A stretch of 64,000 nucleotides of DNA from Endothia cerciana (taxonomy: Eukaryota; Ascomycota; Sordariomycetes; Diaporthales; Cryphonectriaceae), in contig JALRMH010000005.1 of NCBI GenBank assembly GCA_026119935.1, positions 1,134,467 through 1,198,466 of the forward strand, given 5' to 3'. Below the pieces are notes generated by a model that was not told where the DNA came from, did no database searches, and saw only the letters and a list, made by a program, of their open reading frames with translations. The translations under genes and the position numbers were made by a program. Shown here in pieces: positions 47,001 to 56,835 of this stretch. The stretch's first letter is position 1; every line of letters begins with the position of its first letter.

Positions 47001-47246
47001 GCGTCCCGTAAGTTGTTTCAGCGCGGGGACACCTTTCATCGTCATGGCTGATTACTGACACAATATATAGTCATCACAATGGGTGGGTCTATCGTCCTAA
47101 TCCTTTTATGCCTCCTTGGATGGCGCTGGTACGAGCAGAGAAAGGCTGCTGCACAGCACGAGGACCAGTTTACAGTTACCCGACGCCTCCAGTGGCGGAA
47201 GAGGCCGTTGCGGTCTGTCAGACGACAGAAGGAGAAGAAGCCGTAG
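44039..47246 (+). CDS. Ankyrin-repeat protein with C-terminal CorA-like transmembrane domain
   Basis: Starts at ATG 44039. Best exon model: 44039-45049, 45119-45241, 45286-45940, 46011-46282, 46370-46657, 46740-46850, 46905-47007, 47071-47246; about 912 residues. Junctions from 45940 onward are strong. The stretch 45240-45480 is uncertain because the frame changes and the proposed 44-bp intron is weak. Two ankyrin repeats lie at about 140-205 (GYTPLHLAVDFETIVQCLL, HGSTPLRYAVLGHQSKAAEI). The middle matches the fungal CorA-like region: WIHFPATN, KTLDEYCHEFLEDREL, VISRYLERK, ILVVSQIWVWKVRD, LVITACPEEWD. Near the end a long coiled-coil helix leads to LVTLLDLRQRQVN, the first membrane segment FFVFTAATVVFTPLSWISSL and a second GGSIVLILLCLLGW. 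The canonical GMN pore motif is replaced (LMALNIVDF), so Mg transport is not assured. Confidence 0.82.
45941..46010 (+). other. Intron in the CorA-like region
   Basis: Donor G|GTTTGT, acceptor CCGCCACAG. Splicing joins WVWKVR to DLVITACPEEWD and restores a continuous CorA-like segment. Confidence 0.75.
46851..46904 (+). other. In-frame intron inside first CorA membrane segment
   Basis: 54 bp, donor TTT|GTGAGC, branch CTGACACTC, acceptor CACCAG. It contains no stop, so it could be retained by mistake. Splicing brings ATVVF directly next to TPLSWISSL and yields an uninterrupted hydrophobic helix. Confidence 0.82.
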
Positions 47247-48344
47247 ACCACTCCTTTTTGACGCTCGATTGCGATTTGCACTATCTAGATTTCGCGCTCC
47301 AGCCTGCCTATGTGCGGCTGTGTGGCAGCGGCAGCAGCCGACAGACACATGTTCACGTACTCCAGTACCTCTGACTTGAACGAGCCCACGGATGGCCAGG
47401 CGGAAATTGACATGCGGATGAGCGTCTTCGATCACGGCAGGTGAAGTCCAGATAACCCCCCTGCTGGGAGATTTACCCAGAGCGAGGCGCCCGCGAGAAG
47501 TTCGCCCCGCGAAAGAGAAGAGCAACCAGAAAGAGGAGACTGTTGTTCGCACAGGAAGCAACACGCTATCAAGGTACTACTGAGTTAGTATACTTCAAGG
47601 CGCAAGGCATTGATAAATGGTTCACGCATGAAACTGTCAGAGAGGGCCACGGTGTGGGCGATGTCATATCCCGGCCATGATGCTTTTTAGTATTTATTTT
47701 TATTCATTCACAGAGAGGCACCGCGGGGGGGGGGGGGGTGAGACTATAGCCTTCTTGGAATACCCGGAGCAAATTCTCCTACGGCAGCTCGGTCCTGGGG
47801 GACGCCTATCCTGTGGCAACTTCTTCGGAAATCGACCCTTTTTACTATGCATCGATTGCTGTCGCCCGCCCTTGGAGTCCTCGGGGTCCACATTATTAGT
47901 TCCCGTTATCTGACTGCGGGCCCCAGCCTCAGCCTCAGATCGACCCGGCCTTGGGCTGGAGCAAGCTGGAACCATTACATCAATACTGTATGAAGAGCTG
48001 CAACCCATTTCATCAATATGCATACACGCAGATCACCTCTGGATGGATTTGGTAATGACTCTTCGTGCCGGTGTTCGAGCCCTGCGGGCTCCTGTTGGTG
48101 GCCACTATGAGATCACCACACCTGGCGTATGACGTTAAATGAAAGCGTCGAGGCTTCAGATGGGGGATCCAGAAAAGGCTTATATGCAGTCGGGTTGTGC
48201 TCAGGTAGTATGTTTTTGGCATTTCAAGCTTTGTATCCCGACATCCCTTTCGATCCGGTCAGTTGCCGCGCGCCCAAGTATCCATCAACCCCCTCCCTAA
48301 TCGAGCGTAACAAATCCGTGTACCATAAAACTACCACCGATACA
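47247..48344. other. Intergenic region
   Basis: About 1.1 kb between two plus-strand genes. Contains a T-rich patch and a G14 run at 47725-47738. No coding frame of note. The final 200 bp (ACAAATCC, TACCATAAAACTACCACC) are probably the leader of the next gene. Confidence 0.55.
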
Positions 48345-48999
48345 ATGGCATCCACCAACGAAGAGCTCAACCGCATCGCCAAGCAGGCCGAGGTCGACCT
48401 GAACAGCTACCAGGCCAAGCAGGGGCTCAACAACTCCTCGACAGATGATGCCGGCGTAGACGCCGGCGTCGAGAGCAGGTTTCCCGGCGCGGAAGTCAAG
48501 TATGGCCCAGACCTCAGCACAAACGCCAGCTACAACAAGCGCATCCCACCCGAGGAGGGCGGTGAGCTCGACGACCGCGGAAGGCAGGCTCTCTCGTTTT
48601 TTTATGTCCCCTTCTTTCTTTTCTCCGCGCGACTGTTGTGCTGACCTCAAATCCTTCCGCAGGCAAACCCGCGGCACTCACCTCGAGGGCACCGGCGGCC
48701 CCGAGTCCAAGCTTGAGCAGACCGGCGAGAACGATAATGACGTCGTGACGCGCAAGGCGCTCGGAAGGTCCGACATTGTCGGCGCCGGCAAGGAGCGGAA
48801 GGGCAACGATATTCTGGACCAGGGTGCGAGCGCGACCACCAACAACGTCGGCTCGAACCCGCCCGGCCCCGGCGGTTCCAAGTTCAAGGGCGAGGATTAT
48901 TATAGGCCGGAGTCGGTGCCTGATAGCATCTCGGCGGAGGGCTATGTGCCGCCCGAGAGTGTGACGCAGGCGTCCAAGGAGACTGAGCTCGGATCGTGA
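48345..48999 (+). CDS. Small hydrophilic conserved fungal protein, unknown function
   Basis: Inferred exons 48345-48583 and 48663-48999 give 191 residues. Start ATG 48345 opens MASTNEELNRIAKQAEVDLN. The protein is strongly hydrophilic, rich in Gly, Asp, Glu, Asn and Ser, with no signal peptide or membrane helix. Recurrent short motifs are typical of a family common in filamentous ascomycetes: SRFPGAEVKYGPDLST, RIPPEEGGELDDRGR, QTRGTHLEGTGGPESK and, at the end, YYRPESVPDSISAEGYV. The composition resembles stress-associated disordered proteins, but function is unknown. The two exons can only be joined in frame with a GC donor (AAG|GCAGGC), followed by a TGCTGACC branch point and a CCGCAG acceptor. 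An apparent GT donor 34 bases earlier gives the wrong frame. Confidence 0.82.
48584..48662 (+). other. Probable GC-AG intron
   Basis: 79 bp with AAG|GCAGGC at the 5' end and CCTTCCGCAG at the 3' end; the branch point TGCTGACC lies 22 bp upstream of the acceptor. Joining gives DDRGR-QTRGTHLEG, the expected family sequence. No GT donor within range preserves the frame. Confidence 0.7.
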
Positions 49000-49264
49000 A
49001 CGCAAGTTTGCGATGAGATGTAATTATCTAGGGTGTCTTGGAAGTGTTCAATGTGATGGAGCCGTCCGAGCTCGGTCCATTCAAATGTCGTCCGGCAAAT
49101 GTTGCAGCATGTTGAGCAGCCGTGCTGTGATTTGGCCTCCCTTTGAAAAGGCGTTGTTCGTAGCGGCATGATCTTTTCTGCTCGTCCAAACGCAGTCCGG
49201 GTCACTCTCTGCCCAATGCTGATGGTGATGATGATGATTGCTCTGTCTATCCCCGGTAATATTA

Positions 49265-50063
49265 TCATGACTTGCCCCTGCTCATGGTAGATGGTGGCCG
49301 ACTCGTAGCGTCGCTGTCCTTTTGCTCTTTCTGGGCCCTCAGCGCAACGATGTCCTCGTCAATGATCGCGATCTCGGCCTCCAGCCTGAGCAGCTTCTCC
49401 TCTAATATATTCTCGTACTCCTGGTCGGTGAGTTTCTTCATCGGGCTCCACCTGGAGCTGAACCAACCGCCACCCTTCTTCTCCGGGGATGGATCATATG
49501 AGCTGGTCCACTTGTTGACTGCAAATTGGCCACCACCACCGAGCAGCGAAAACACCAATGCTGCAGGGAGGATATTCCGTGCCCCGCCTACGCGGTGTCA
49601 GCGACCGGCACGAATTGTCGTCAAGTTCAGAGGGGGGACTATTGACGTACGCATGATCCCTCCGACCGTCACTCCCGAAGCGACCCCAGCCAGGGCACTT
49701 GCCCCTACTTTCTGTGAGGGTGTAACTTCGTGCTCAGGGCCATATCTTGCGATGGCCATTCTTCGCGTGCCTGCTTGCAATTCAGCATGTATTCACCGAC
49801 CCGTTGATTGGTTTCTGGGCGATGAGCTTACCATAATAGACGGATCCCAGGCCGAACCACTGGAGGCCTGACACCATGGAGAACAACACCGGGGTGGTTC
49901 CGCGGACGATACCGGCTGTTGCTCCGAATAACAGCCCACATGCTCCTGTCCCGGCCCCTACTTGCAGGCTCTTGGCCAGTATTTCTGTGACACCGTCGGG
50001 CAGGTCATGCTTTGTCCTGACCGCCCGCCCTTGGGGATCATAAGGGGGTTGTGGAGAGGCCAT
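49265..50063 (-). CDS. Glycine-rich multi-pass membrane protein with C-terminal coiled coil, possibly mitochondrial
   Basis: Inferred exons, reading leftward: 50063-49832, 49770-49651 and 49587-49265, 224 residues. Both introns (61 and 63 bp) have consensus donors (GTAAGC, GTACGT), and splicing restores LGSVYYG-TRRMAIARYG and GGIMR-RGARNILPAA. The first 130 residues hold three to four weakly hydrophobic, small-residue-rich segments (VGAGTGACGLLFGATAGIV, ALAGVASGVTVGGIM, LPAALVFSLLGGGGQ). These resemble Tim17/22/23-type helices packed through glycines. The C-terminal 70 residues form a charged helix (LTDQEYENILEEKLLRLEAE, then IIDEDIVALRAQKEQ) likely to be a coiled coil. The fold similarity suggests the mitochondrial inner membrane; this is inference, and I do not recognise a named protein. 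The gene is convergent with its left neighbour and divergent from eIF4B. Confidence 0.82.
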
Positions 50064-50970
50064 TGACCCAGCAGCACAATAGCAAGCCTTCTGAAAGGAA
50101 AGACAATAAAACCCGGCCCAGACCGTCGCACTGAGACTCAACTGGGTGACTGGGGCAATCTTCTCAGCAGATATCACAAGAGAGGTTCGATTATTGGACG
50201 GTGGACCTGCTAACCAAAACAAAACAAAAAAAACCCCCAAAAAAATATGGTTATGGGTGAGAGAGCATGTTGTTGCATAGGAAGCAGATGGGGACGCGTA
50301 TCCACGATAGATGCATATCGATTTGCATATTCGGAAGCTGGGTCGCTCAGGAGTGCCCGCGCTAGCCCCCAAAGCGCCTAGGCTGGAAACAAGTGGCACA
50401 CTGACACCTGCCCCCGAGTCTAGCTCTCTGCAGGCGGAGGGCTAGGCAGGCCCTGGGAGAAGAACGAAAAATGGCCTGCGGGGTGGGAAGGGACAGACTG
50501 ACCTAAAAATTTCCGCACTAGTGAGGTTCCTCCCAAAAAGAAGGCACAACCACAACCACCACAACCTTTTTTGTCGACCTTGTCCATCCCGTCCCAACGT
50601 CGACAAACTCGATCGCCAGGAGATCACACACCGAAGACAGCCCACACGCTCTCTCCACAACGCCCGTTAAGGGGGACACCCAGCATATCCTGACTCGCTC
50701 CTTTAGCTGACCCCACCAGCAGCGTTATTTCAGCTCTGCCAGGAGCCCACGACCGGAGCTATTCTATACCCGGACAAGAGTGTTCGCCCACCGATTTTCG
50801 ATTTTCGATTTCCCACCCCCAGCCTCAGCACATCGCCCGCGGCCTCTCTTCGTCGACCAAAAGTTCCCCAAAGCAAACGAGCCTTCGTGGCCATCCACAA
50901 ACGATCCAACTCGTCTACGTTGCCACGACCTGTGTCGCGCGTAGCCAAGCCCCGTTTAAACACCGCAATC
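50064..50970. promoter_or_regulatory. Divergent promoter region between the membrane-protein gene and eIF4B
   Basis: About 0.9 kb separates the two start codons. Contains A-rich AACAAAAC/AAAAAA motifs at 50215-50245, CAACCAC-type repeats at about 50550-50566 and a directly repeated GATTTTCGATTTTCGATTT at 50792-50810. No coding frame is supported. Which part drives which gene cannot be told. Confidence 0.5.
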
Positions 50971-53250
50971 ATGCGTACGGTACACCCAGTGGTCCGGCAA
51001 CTCCAGGTCCGCGTTTGCTGACGGCTTTGTGACCACCAACAGCTCCCAAGAAGGAAAAGGCTCAGAAGCTGTCGCTTAATGAGTTCATGAATGATGGTTG
51101 TGCGTATCCTCCGTGTCCCCCTCCCCCCACCCGTCGGACGGTGCCCCTTGTGCCCCTCCCAACCCCTCGTCGCGTTGCAGGCTGACCTTCCCTCCAGCTC
51201 TCGGCGGTGGAAACTGGGCTGATGAGGTCGAGGAGACCTATGGTGAGTTTGTTGGCCCCTTGTCCCCTTCTCGCCACCAGTTCATAGCAGCGTCCTCACC
51301 AGTTTGATCACTGCCGTCCTCGGTCGGCCGCGCTGCCACAACTGCTGCCCTCGGAAGTTTCGCTCCTTACTGACGACGGATGTAAGGCACCCAACCCCTC
51401 CCTGCGACCGACCGCCAGCGCACCACCTACACTTCCAGCTATGGTCGCGGCGATGCATCCGGCTTCGGCGGAAGCGACCGCTTTGCAGGTGAGCCCATTC
51501 CGCGCGCGTCACGACTTGTCTTGACTTGTGATCTAACAGCATCGTCCAGGTTACGCCCGTCAGGAGCGCGAGGAGCTCCCCATTCCCGACAAGCCCCCCT
51601 ACACGGCCCACCTCGGCAACCTCTCCTACGATGCCAACCAGGAGGCCGTGACCGAGTTTTTCACCGGTGCCGGCTGCGAGGTCGTCAGCGTTCGCATCGT
51701 CGAGGACCGAGCTGAGATGCGTCCCAAGGGCTTCGGTTACGCCGAGTTCGCCACCCCAGATGACCTCAAGAAGGCCCTGGCCCTTAACGAGGAGAGTTTC
51801 TTCAACCGCAACATCCGGATCCGTGTCGCCGATCCTCGTACGTATCAGGCCCTCTTCCGGAGTCTATAGGGCGTCTCGTACTGACTTTTGTACAGCCAAG
51901 GACCGATACGGTAATGAGAGCAACCGGGATTTCTCCGACTGGTCACGCAAAGGCCCCCTGCCCGACGTCCCCGGCCGTAGCAGCAACCGTGGCCCTCGAG
52001 AATTCAACGAAGCCCGTGAACCCCGTGAGTTCCGCGAGCCGCGTGCCGCTGGCCCTGACTACAGTCAGATGAGCTGGGAGCGCAAGGGCCCTCTTTCGCC
52101 CGCCGCTGCTCCACCCATGGAGCGTGGTGGTTCCCGTGCTGGCAGCCGATCTGGCCACAGGATGACCGAGCGGACCAACTCTTACGCCAACCGTGGTGCC
52201 TCGCCTGCCGCCTGGGGTCCTGGTGAGGGCCGTCAGGAGTCCCGTCAGGACTCCCGCCCCCCCAGGGAACCCCGAGAGCCCCGTGCCCCGACGGCTGCTG
52301 AACAGGAGTTCGACTGGCGCGCCAAGATGCGACCCGACGCTCCGGCTAGCAAGTCTCCTGTGCCATCCCGCCCCGGCAGCGAGGCCCCTTCCTCACCTGC
52401 GTTGGCGCCCGCCGCCCCAGCTGCTCCCGCTGGCCGCCCAAGACTGAACCTGCAGAAGCGCACTGTTTCTGAGGCCCCAGGTGTCATCTCGCCATCCGTT
52501 GGCTCCGAGACCAAAGCTAGTCCTTTCGGCGCCGCCAGGCCTATTGATACTGCCGCCCGTGAGCGAGAGATTGAAGAGAAGAAGCAACGGGAGCTGCAGG
52601 AGAAGAAGGAGGCCGAGGAGAAGGCCAAAGAAGAGAAGCGGCTGGCTAAGGAGGCAGCTGCAAAGGAGGCTTCCGAGAAGGCTTCCGAGAAGGCTTCCGA
52701 GAAGGCTGCCGCTGAGGCTGCCGAGGCCGAGAGAAAGGCTGCCGAGGCCGAGAGAAAGGCTGCCGAGGCCGAGAGCAAGGCTGCCGAGGTCGAGAGCAAG
52801 GCTGCCGAGGCCGAGGCCGCAGCTCCTGCTGATCCTCAGGCGACAGAAGACACCGATCCCGCAGAGGCTGCTCCCAAGGACGTTGAGACCAGTGCGGATG
52901 CCGCCGAGAATGGTGTAAACGGATCGGAGCAAAAGATCCCTGTTCGGACTCGCGAGTCCGCCGACGACCGTGCGCCCCCCAAGTCTCGGGCCAATGAAAG
53001 CGGCAGCTGGCGTTCCTCGGGGGCTCCTCGTGGTGTGCCCGCCGGACCCCGAGGCGATCGTCGCGGAGGTGGTGCCTCTAGAGGAGGACGCTCGTTTGAG
53101 GGTCGCCAGCCGAGCCGCAGGGGTAACGACCAGCGACGTGGCAGCGATCAGCAGCCGTCGACTCCCACGACCCCAGTTGTTGATGCTGATGGCTGGACGA
53201 CCGTGTCCACCACTGCTAAGGGTCGCCGTGGCCGCCCTGTCCCTTCTTGA
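50971..53250 (+). CDS. tif3: Eukaryotic translation initiation factor 4B (RRM protein)
   Basis: Inferred exons 50971-50974, 51043-51096, 51198-51242, 51387-51488, 51550-51837 and 51896-53250 give about 615 residues. The first coding exon is only four bases (ATGC); every junction is phase 1 and restores MPPKKEKAQKLSLNEFMND, ALGGGNWADEVEETYG and DRFAGYARQE. An RRM spans about 85-164: AHLGNLSYDANQEAVTEFF (RNP2 region), RPKGFGYAEFA (RNP1), RNIRIRVADPP. After it come Arg/Gly/Pro/Ser-rich segments with DRYGNESNRDFSDWSRKGPL and SQMSWERKGPL repeats typical of eIF4B. A Lys/Glu/Ala coiled region lies at about 386-476, and a Gly/Arg-rich RNA-binding tail ends GWTTVSTTAKGRRGR. eIF4B stimulates eIF4A helicase activity and mRNA recruitment to the 43S complex in the cytoplasm. 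Confidence 0.94.
50975..51042 (+). other. Intron 1 of eIF4B, after a 4-nt coding exon
   Basis: Donor ATGC|GTACGG, branch TTGCTGACGG, acceptor ACCAACAG. Only phase 1 joins ATGC to CTCCCAAG as MPPK; the later GT in the same stretch gives the wrong frame. Confidence 0.75.
52561..52830 (+). repeat. Coding repeat: Ala/Glu/Lys heptad-like units in eIF4B
   Basis: Tandem near-identical units GCTTCCGAGAAG (ASEK, three copies) and GCTGCCGAGGCCGAGAGAAAG-type units (AAEAERK/AAEAESK, about five copies) encode a charged helical segment. Copy number probably varies between strains. Confidence 0.85.
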
Positions 53251-54721
53251 GCTTCTTGTTATACCCGCCACCTCCTCCGCTAGTTCCAGGTGCCCACGAC
53301 TTCTGCAGCCCGCGAACAAAATCACAACTTACAATGGGAGTGTCCTTCAATCTGTCTTCTCATGTCACATATTCGACATCGCTTTGGCCAGGGTCCTTTG
53401 ATAGAGGGGGAGGAATGGCACCTCGTGGAAGACATGGTTTTGATGATTCTTTTTTCATCTATTGACTTTTCGGGACAAAAAGATCAGGGTTTGAAAAGGC
53501 GGCACGGTCTCGGCGTGGCAGGGTCTTTTCTCAGCATCCTTTCTTTCCTCGACTTCTACAAAGCCTCTCCTCTCTATTTGGTCACCCCCGCATGAACCAT
53601 CTCTGCGAATCCTGGTTGATTGATACCTCAGTATCCTTCTGGCCGTGCGGCTTTTATTCTTAACAGAATGAGGAGGGAGGGCTGGCATGGGATCCTTTTC
53701 TTTTCCCTTTCTGGGGGCACATATTCTGATGTCTGGGACGGATACGACGAGGAAACGGCTTTTAGACTGAGCTTGGCTTGTTGAGGTGAGGGAGGTTGGG
53801 CAGAAGATGGATGCTCTGATGTGGTCCGAGGTCATCAAGGTGAAGGCTATTGAGCAAGACGAAACAAAATGGGGGCTGGAGGATCACTGATGGTGATGAA
53901 TCACCTTGATGCGATGGGCTGTTGATTTGCTGGGATGCAAATAATGAAAATGGTCGGCTCTCGTTGATGAACAGTTCACCACTGAAGGTGAGGTGGGTGG
54001 GTGAAGCGGGAGGGAGAAGTCGAGGAGGGAGGACATACCAAACTCTTGACGACTCACTCTTGGTCTTTTCACGCCGCAACAATCTGCTGCAGACGGACGA
54101 TAGACGAGGTACCTGACCTCACCTCAGTTGAGGAAAATCAAAACGTGCTCTATTCCACGTCGACGGCTGGCTGTGAAGCTACGCCGTGCAACCTCGGGTC
54201 AGCGCCTGGTCCTGTACAGACGGCACGGCACTTGACGACCTTGACTGTGACAAGCTTGGGAAGCAAGAACCAGATTCCTCGCCTCTTCGAGTGGTCCTTC
54301 CCAGCTATATAGAGCATAGGACATGGTTGCTGGCCTGGGTCCTGAGCCTGCTACAGCCTGGGGCGATGGCCTAGACGTGAAGGCCCCAGGGGACTGTATT
54401 CATTCCACTCCTGCCCACGAGGGCACTCTTCAAGCAGGTTGGCACCGCCAGGGCTCAGCGTCTAGCTGTGTGTTCCCCCCCTTCCCCCCCCCCCCCCTCA
54501 ATCCCGGCTAGGGATCGCCCGGGGCCGTATTATGGACCGAGCCTGGAGGATGGATAGATGATGTCCAGGGCCGCCCCGGCAGACAAGACCCTCCTGCTTA
54601 CCTTGCCTGGACCCTGACCCTTTGCTCGCTCTGGTTTCGACCATAGGTCGGCGGATCGACCAGCGGCCTTTTGGTTCGGGAGTCGCCACGACGGGTGGTT
54701 TCTTGGACATGTAGTACCTAC

Positions 54722-54755
<34 letters not shown>

Positions 54756-54963
54756 CACCATGTAGGCAGGCAGGGAGGGAGGGAGGGAGGGAGTCTTGTG
54801 TGTTTGAAAACTTTATGATACAGTCTATATAAGACCCGCTGTTTCTCCTGACTGCTAAAGAAAAAAACCAATAAATACATGTATAGCCTAACTATGCGGT
54901 GGGCCCGGCCATTTTTTTGGGGGGGGGGGGGAGGGTAGTGTTGGGAGGGTCCGGCCCCTTTCC
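53251..54963. other. Intergenic region between convergent genes
   Basis: 1.7 kb: 3' flank of eIF4B, then low-coding DNA with a C14 run at 54484-54497, an (AC)n array at about 54724-54753, a GGGA array at about 54775-54793 and a T7/G13 stretch at 54912-54931 just after the GPHR stop. No supported gene. Confidence 0.6.
54724..54793. repeat. (AC)n dinucleotide array next to (GGGA)n array
   Basis: About 15 AC units, then a short spacer with AGGCAGGC, then about five GGGA units. All non-coding. Confidence 0.93.
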
Positions 54964-56835
54964 TCAGGCCCTCTTCTCCCCCATCTCCTCGCCGCCGAAC
55001 TCGTCCCACTCCCCCCACTCGCCGAGCCCGCCGGCGCCGCCGGGCCCGTGTATCCTCCTGCCGACCCAGATGCCCAGGGCCGTGGCCGCGGAGCTGAGGA
55101 GGAACCAGCTCTCAAACCAGCGGTCCACGAAGCCGGGCTCGAGCGCGCTCTCCAGCGCGTGGCCCACGGCGCTGCCCACGTCCCGGGGCAGGTTGGACCG
55201 GAGCAGCAGGCCAGAGCTGATGACGTACGTGGCGCTGACCTGGCCGATGATGAGGGCCAGGTTCGCCTGGGCCTGGTGGAGGAGGCCCGGGGCCCACCGG
55301 GCGAAGATGTGGAAGGTCTGCACGACGGCGTTGGCGGAGGCGATGAGGATGACGCCGGACAGCAGGAAGGAGATCTGCCGGGCCCAGGCGGTCTGGTCGA
55401 GCTTCGGGTCCCAGTGCTTGGCGAGCAGGCCCAGGAAGCGGTTGATGGGGTCCGACGACGAGAAGGAGGCCGAGGCCGGGTAGTAGAGCCGCCGGAAGGA
55501 CGTGAGCGAGGTCGCGAGGATGCGGTACACGCAGTAGACGCTGAAGGCGTACGCCGGGACGGCGAGCAGCCTGCCGACCGCCGTGCCCGCGCGGGCCTCC
55601 GCGGCCTGCCTGTTCCTGAGCGCGGAGAGCGACGAGGCCAGGTTCGCCTCCATGGTCTCGAGGCCCGAGATCTCGACCTGCAGGGCCCTGACCTCGGCCG
55701 CGTCGCCGCCGCCGCCCCCGACGACGCCGCCGCCGATGCCCTTCAGCGAGCCCACGATCTTGCCCATGACGCCGGGCGACCGCGCGGTGGGGCTCGACTC
55801 GGTCGTGGCGGCCATCTTCCTCTGCAGCGACCTGAGCCGGTGCCTCTTGGTCGCCAGCAGCTCCCCCACGGCGTCCAGCCCGGCCTGCTTCCGCGCGACG
55901 TCCGCGTCCGTGACCGGCCGCCTCCGCCGCGCGGTGGTGTCCATGAGCATGTACCACGGGCTGCTCACGCTCGCGAAGCCGGAGAGCAGCGCCATGAGCG
56001 AGATGCCGATGACCCCGATGCGCTCCAGGCACGCCCGGGCCAGGGCGTCGACGGTCATCCAGCCGCCCCCGGGCCCCAGCCCCAGCCCCAGCCCCAGCCC
56101 GAGCCCGAGCCCGTGGCCGCCGCCCTCGCCGGTGCCGCCCTCGCGCCACCGCGTCGCGATGGAGATCCCCGTGGCGTCGAAGCTGCCCCTGCGCCTGGCC
56201 GCGCGCGAGTACAGGAAGCCGTCGGCCGCGGCCCCGCCGCCGGCGGCGCCCGCGGGGACGGCCTTGCCGATGCTCCAGAAGACGAGGAGCCAGAGGGCGA
56301 AGCCGAGGGCCTGCAGCGTCCAGGCCCAGCGGGGGAACCGGCCGCGCGGGGAGGGCTGGAAGCTGCACAGGCCGGAACCGGCGAGGACGCTCTGGATCTC
56401 GAGGAAGGGGATCAGGACGACCAGGAAGACGAGCAGCGTGGGCACGACCACGCCCAGGGCCGCGTCCCTCGCGCCCGCGGAGACCACGTCGGCGATCTCG
56501 GACAGGATCAGCTCGCCCAGCACGGTGGCCAGGCCGATGGTCGCCGCGAAGGTGGCGGCCGCGAGCCGGCGGCGCGGGGACTTGGAGCCGTGCTCGGCGT
56601 GGACCTGCTGGAGGGTGGCGGGCGCCGAGGCGGGGAGAAAGTGGTCCTCGCCATCGCGGGCGGCGTTGAGGCGGGAGAGCCGCGGGAAGATGGTGCGCGA
56701 GACGGTGACGGAGACGAGGACGAAGGTGGCGAGGAAGGGGGTGAGGGAGAGGGCCGTCCCCAGGGCCGTCGAGGGAGGGGAGGCGCCGCAGGCGGTATCA
56801 TCGCAGGAGGAGGACGAGGAGGAGAACGGCTTCAT
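54964..56835 (-). CDS. Golgi pH regulator / GPR89 homologue (ABA GPCR-like family)
   Basis: Single exon, 623 residues, from ATG 56835 (MKPFSSSSSSCDD). About nine membrane segments are visible, including TPFLATFVLVSVTVSRTIF, AATIGLATVLGELIL, LGVVVPTLLVFLVVLIPFL, WTLQALGFALWLLVFW, AVPAYAFSVYCVYRIL, SFLLSGVILIASANAVVQTF, ALIIGQVSATYVISSGLLL and LLSSAATALGIWVG. The family signature ERIGVIGISLMALLSGFASV, followed by SSPWYM, lies near residues 285-310. A long cytosolic loop follows with a helical coiled region (ATKRHRLRSLQRKMA; VEISGLETMEANLASSL). An unusual insert of alternating Gly-Leu pairs (about 245-260) precedes the signature. Animal GPHR is a voltage-dependent anion channel that counters Golgi acidification; plant homologues GTG1/2 were proposed as ABA receptors. 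Very high GC at third positions creates long false frames on the other strand. Confidence 0.93.
   Translation of the reverse strand: MKPFSSSSSSCDDTACGASPPSTALGTALSLTPFLATFVLVSVTVSRTIFPRLSRLNAARDGEDHFLPASAPATLQQVHAEHGSKSPRRRLAAATFAATIGLATVLGELILSEIADVVSAGARDAALGVVVPTLLVFLVVLIPFLEIQSVLAGSGLCSFQPSPRGRFPRWAWTLQALGFALWLLVFWSIGKAVPAGAAGGGAAADGFLYSRAARRRGSFDATGISIATRWREGGTGEGGGHGLGLGLGLGLGLGPGGGWMTVDALARACLERIGVIGISLMALLSGFASVSSPWYMLMDTTARRRRPVTDADVARKQAGLDAVGELLATKRHRLRSLQRKMAATTESSPTARSPGVMGKIVGSLKGIGGGVVGGGGGDAAEVRALQVEISGLETMEANLASSLSALRNRQAAEARAGTAVGRLLAVPAYAFSVYCVYRILATSLTSFRRLYYPASASFSSSDPINRFLGLLAKHWDPKLDQTAWARQISFLLSGVILIASANAVVQTFHIFARWAPGLLHQAQANLALIIGQVSATYVISSGLLLRSNLPRDVGSAVGHALESALEPGFVDRWFESWFLLSSAATALGIWVGRRIHGPGGAGGLGEWGEWDEFGGEEMGEKRA
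56076..56116 (-). repeat. In-frame hexanucleotide repeat coding (Gly-Leu)n in the GPHR gene
   Basis: On the plus strand CCCCAG/CCCGAG hexamers repeat about seven times. In the coding direction these give alternating Gly-Leu, flanked by GGGHG and GPGGG. Length is likely to vary by slippage. Confidence 0.9.

Noticed and set aside
48060..48100. GTTCGAGCCC resembling a tRNA B-box
   Set aside because: No acceptor stem, A-box or cloverleaf could be drawn around it.
55112..56368. 418-codon minus-strand frame within GPHR in another phase
   Set aside because: Arg/Gly/Ala-only composition, entirely inside the real GPHR frame.
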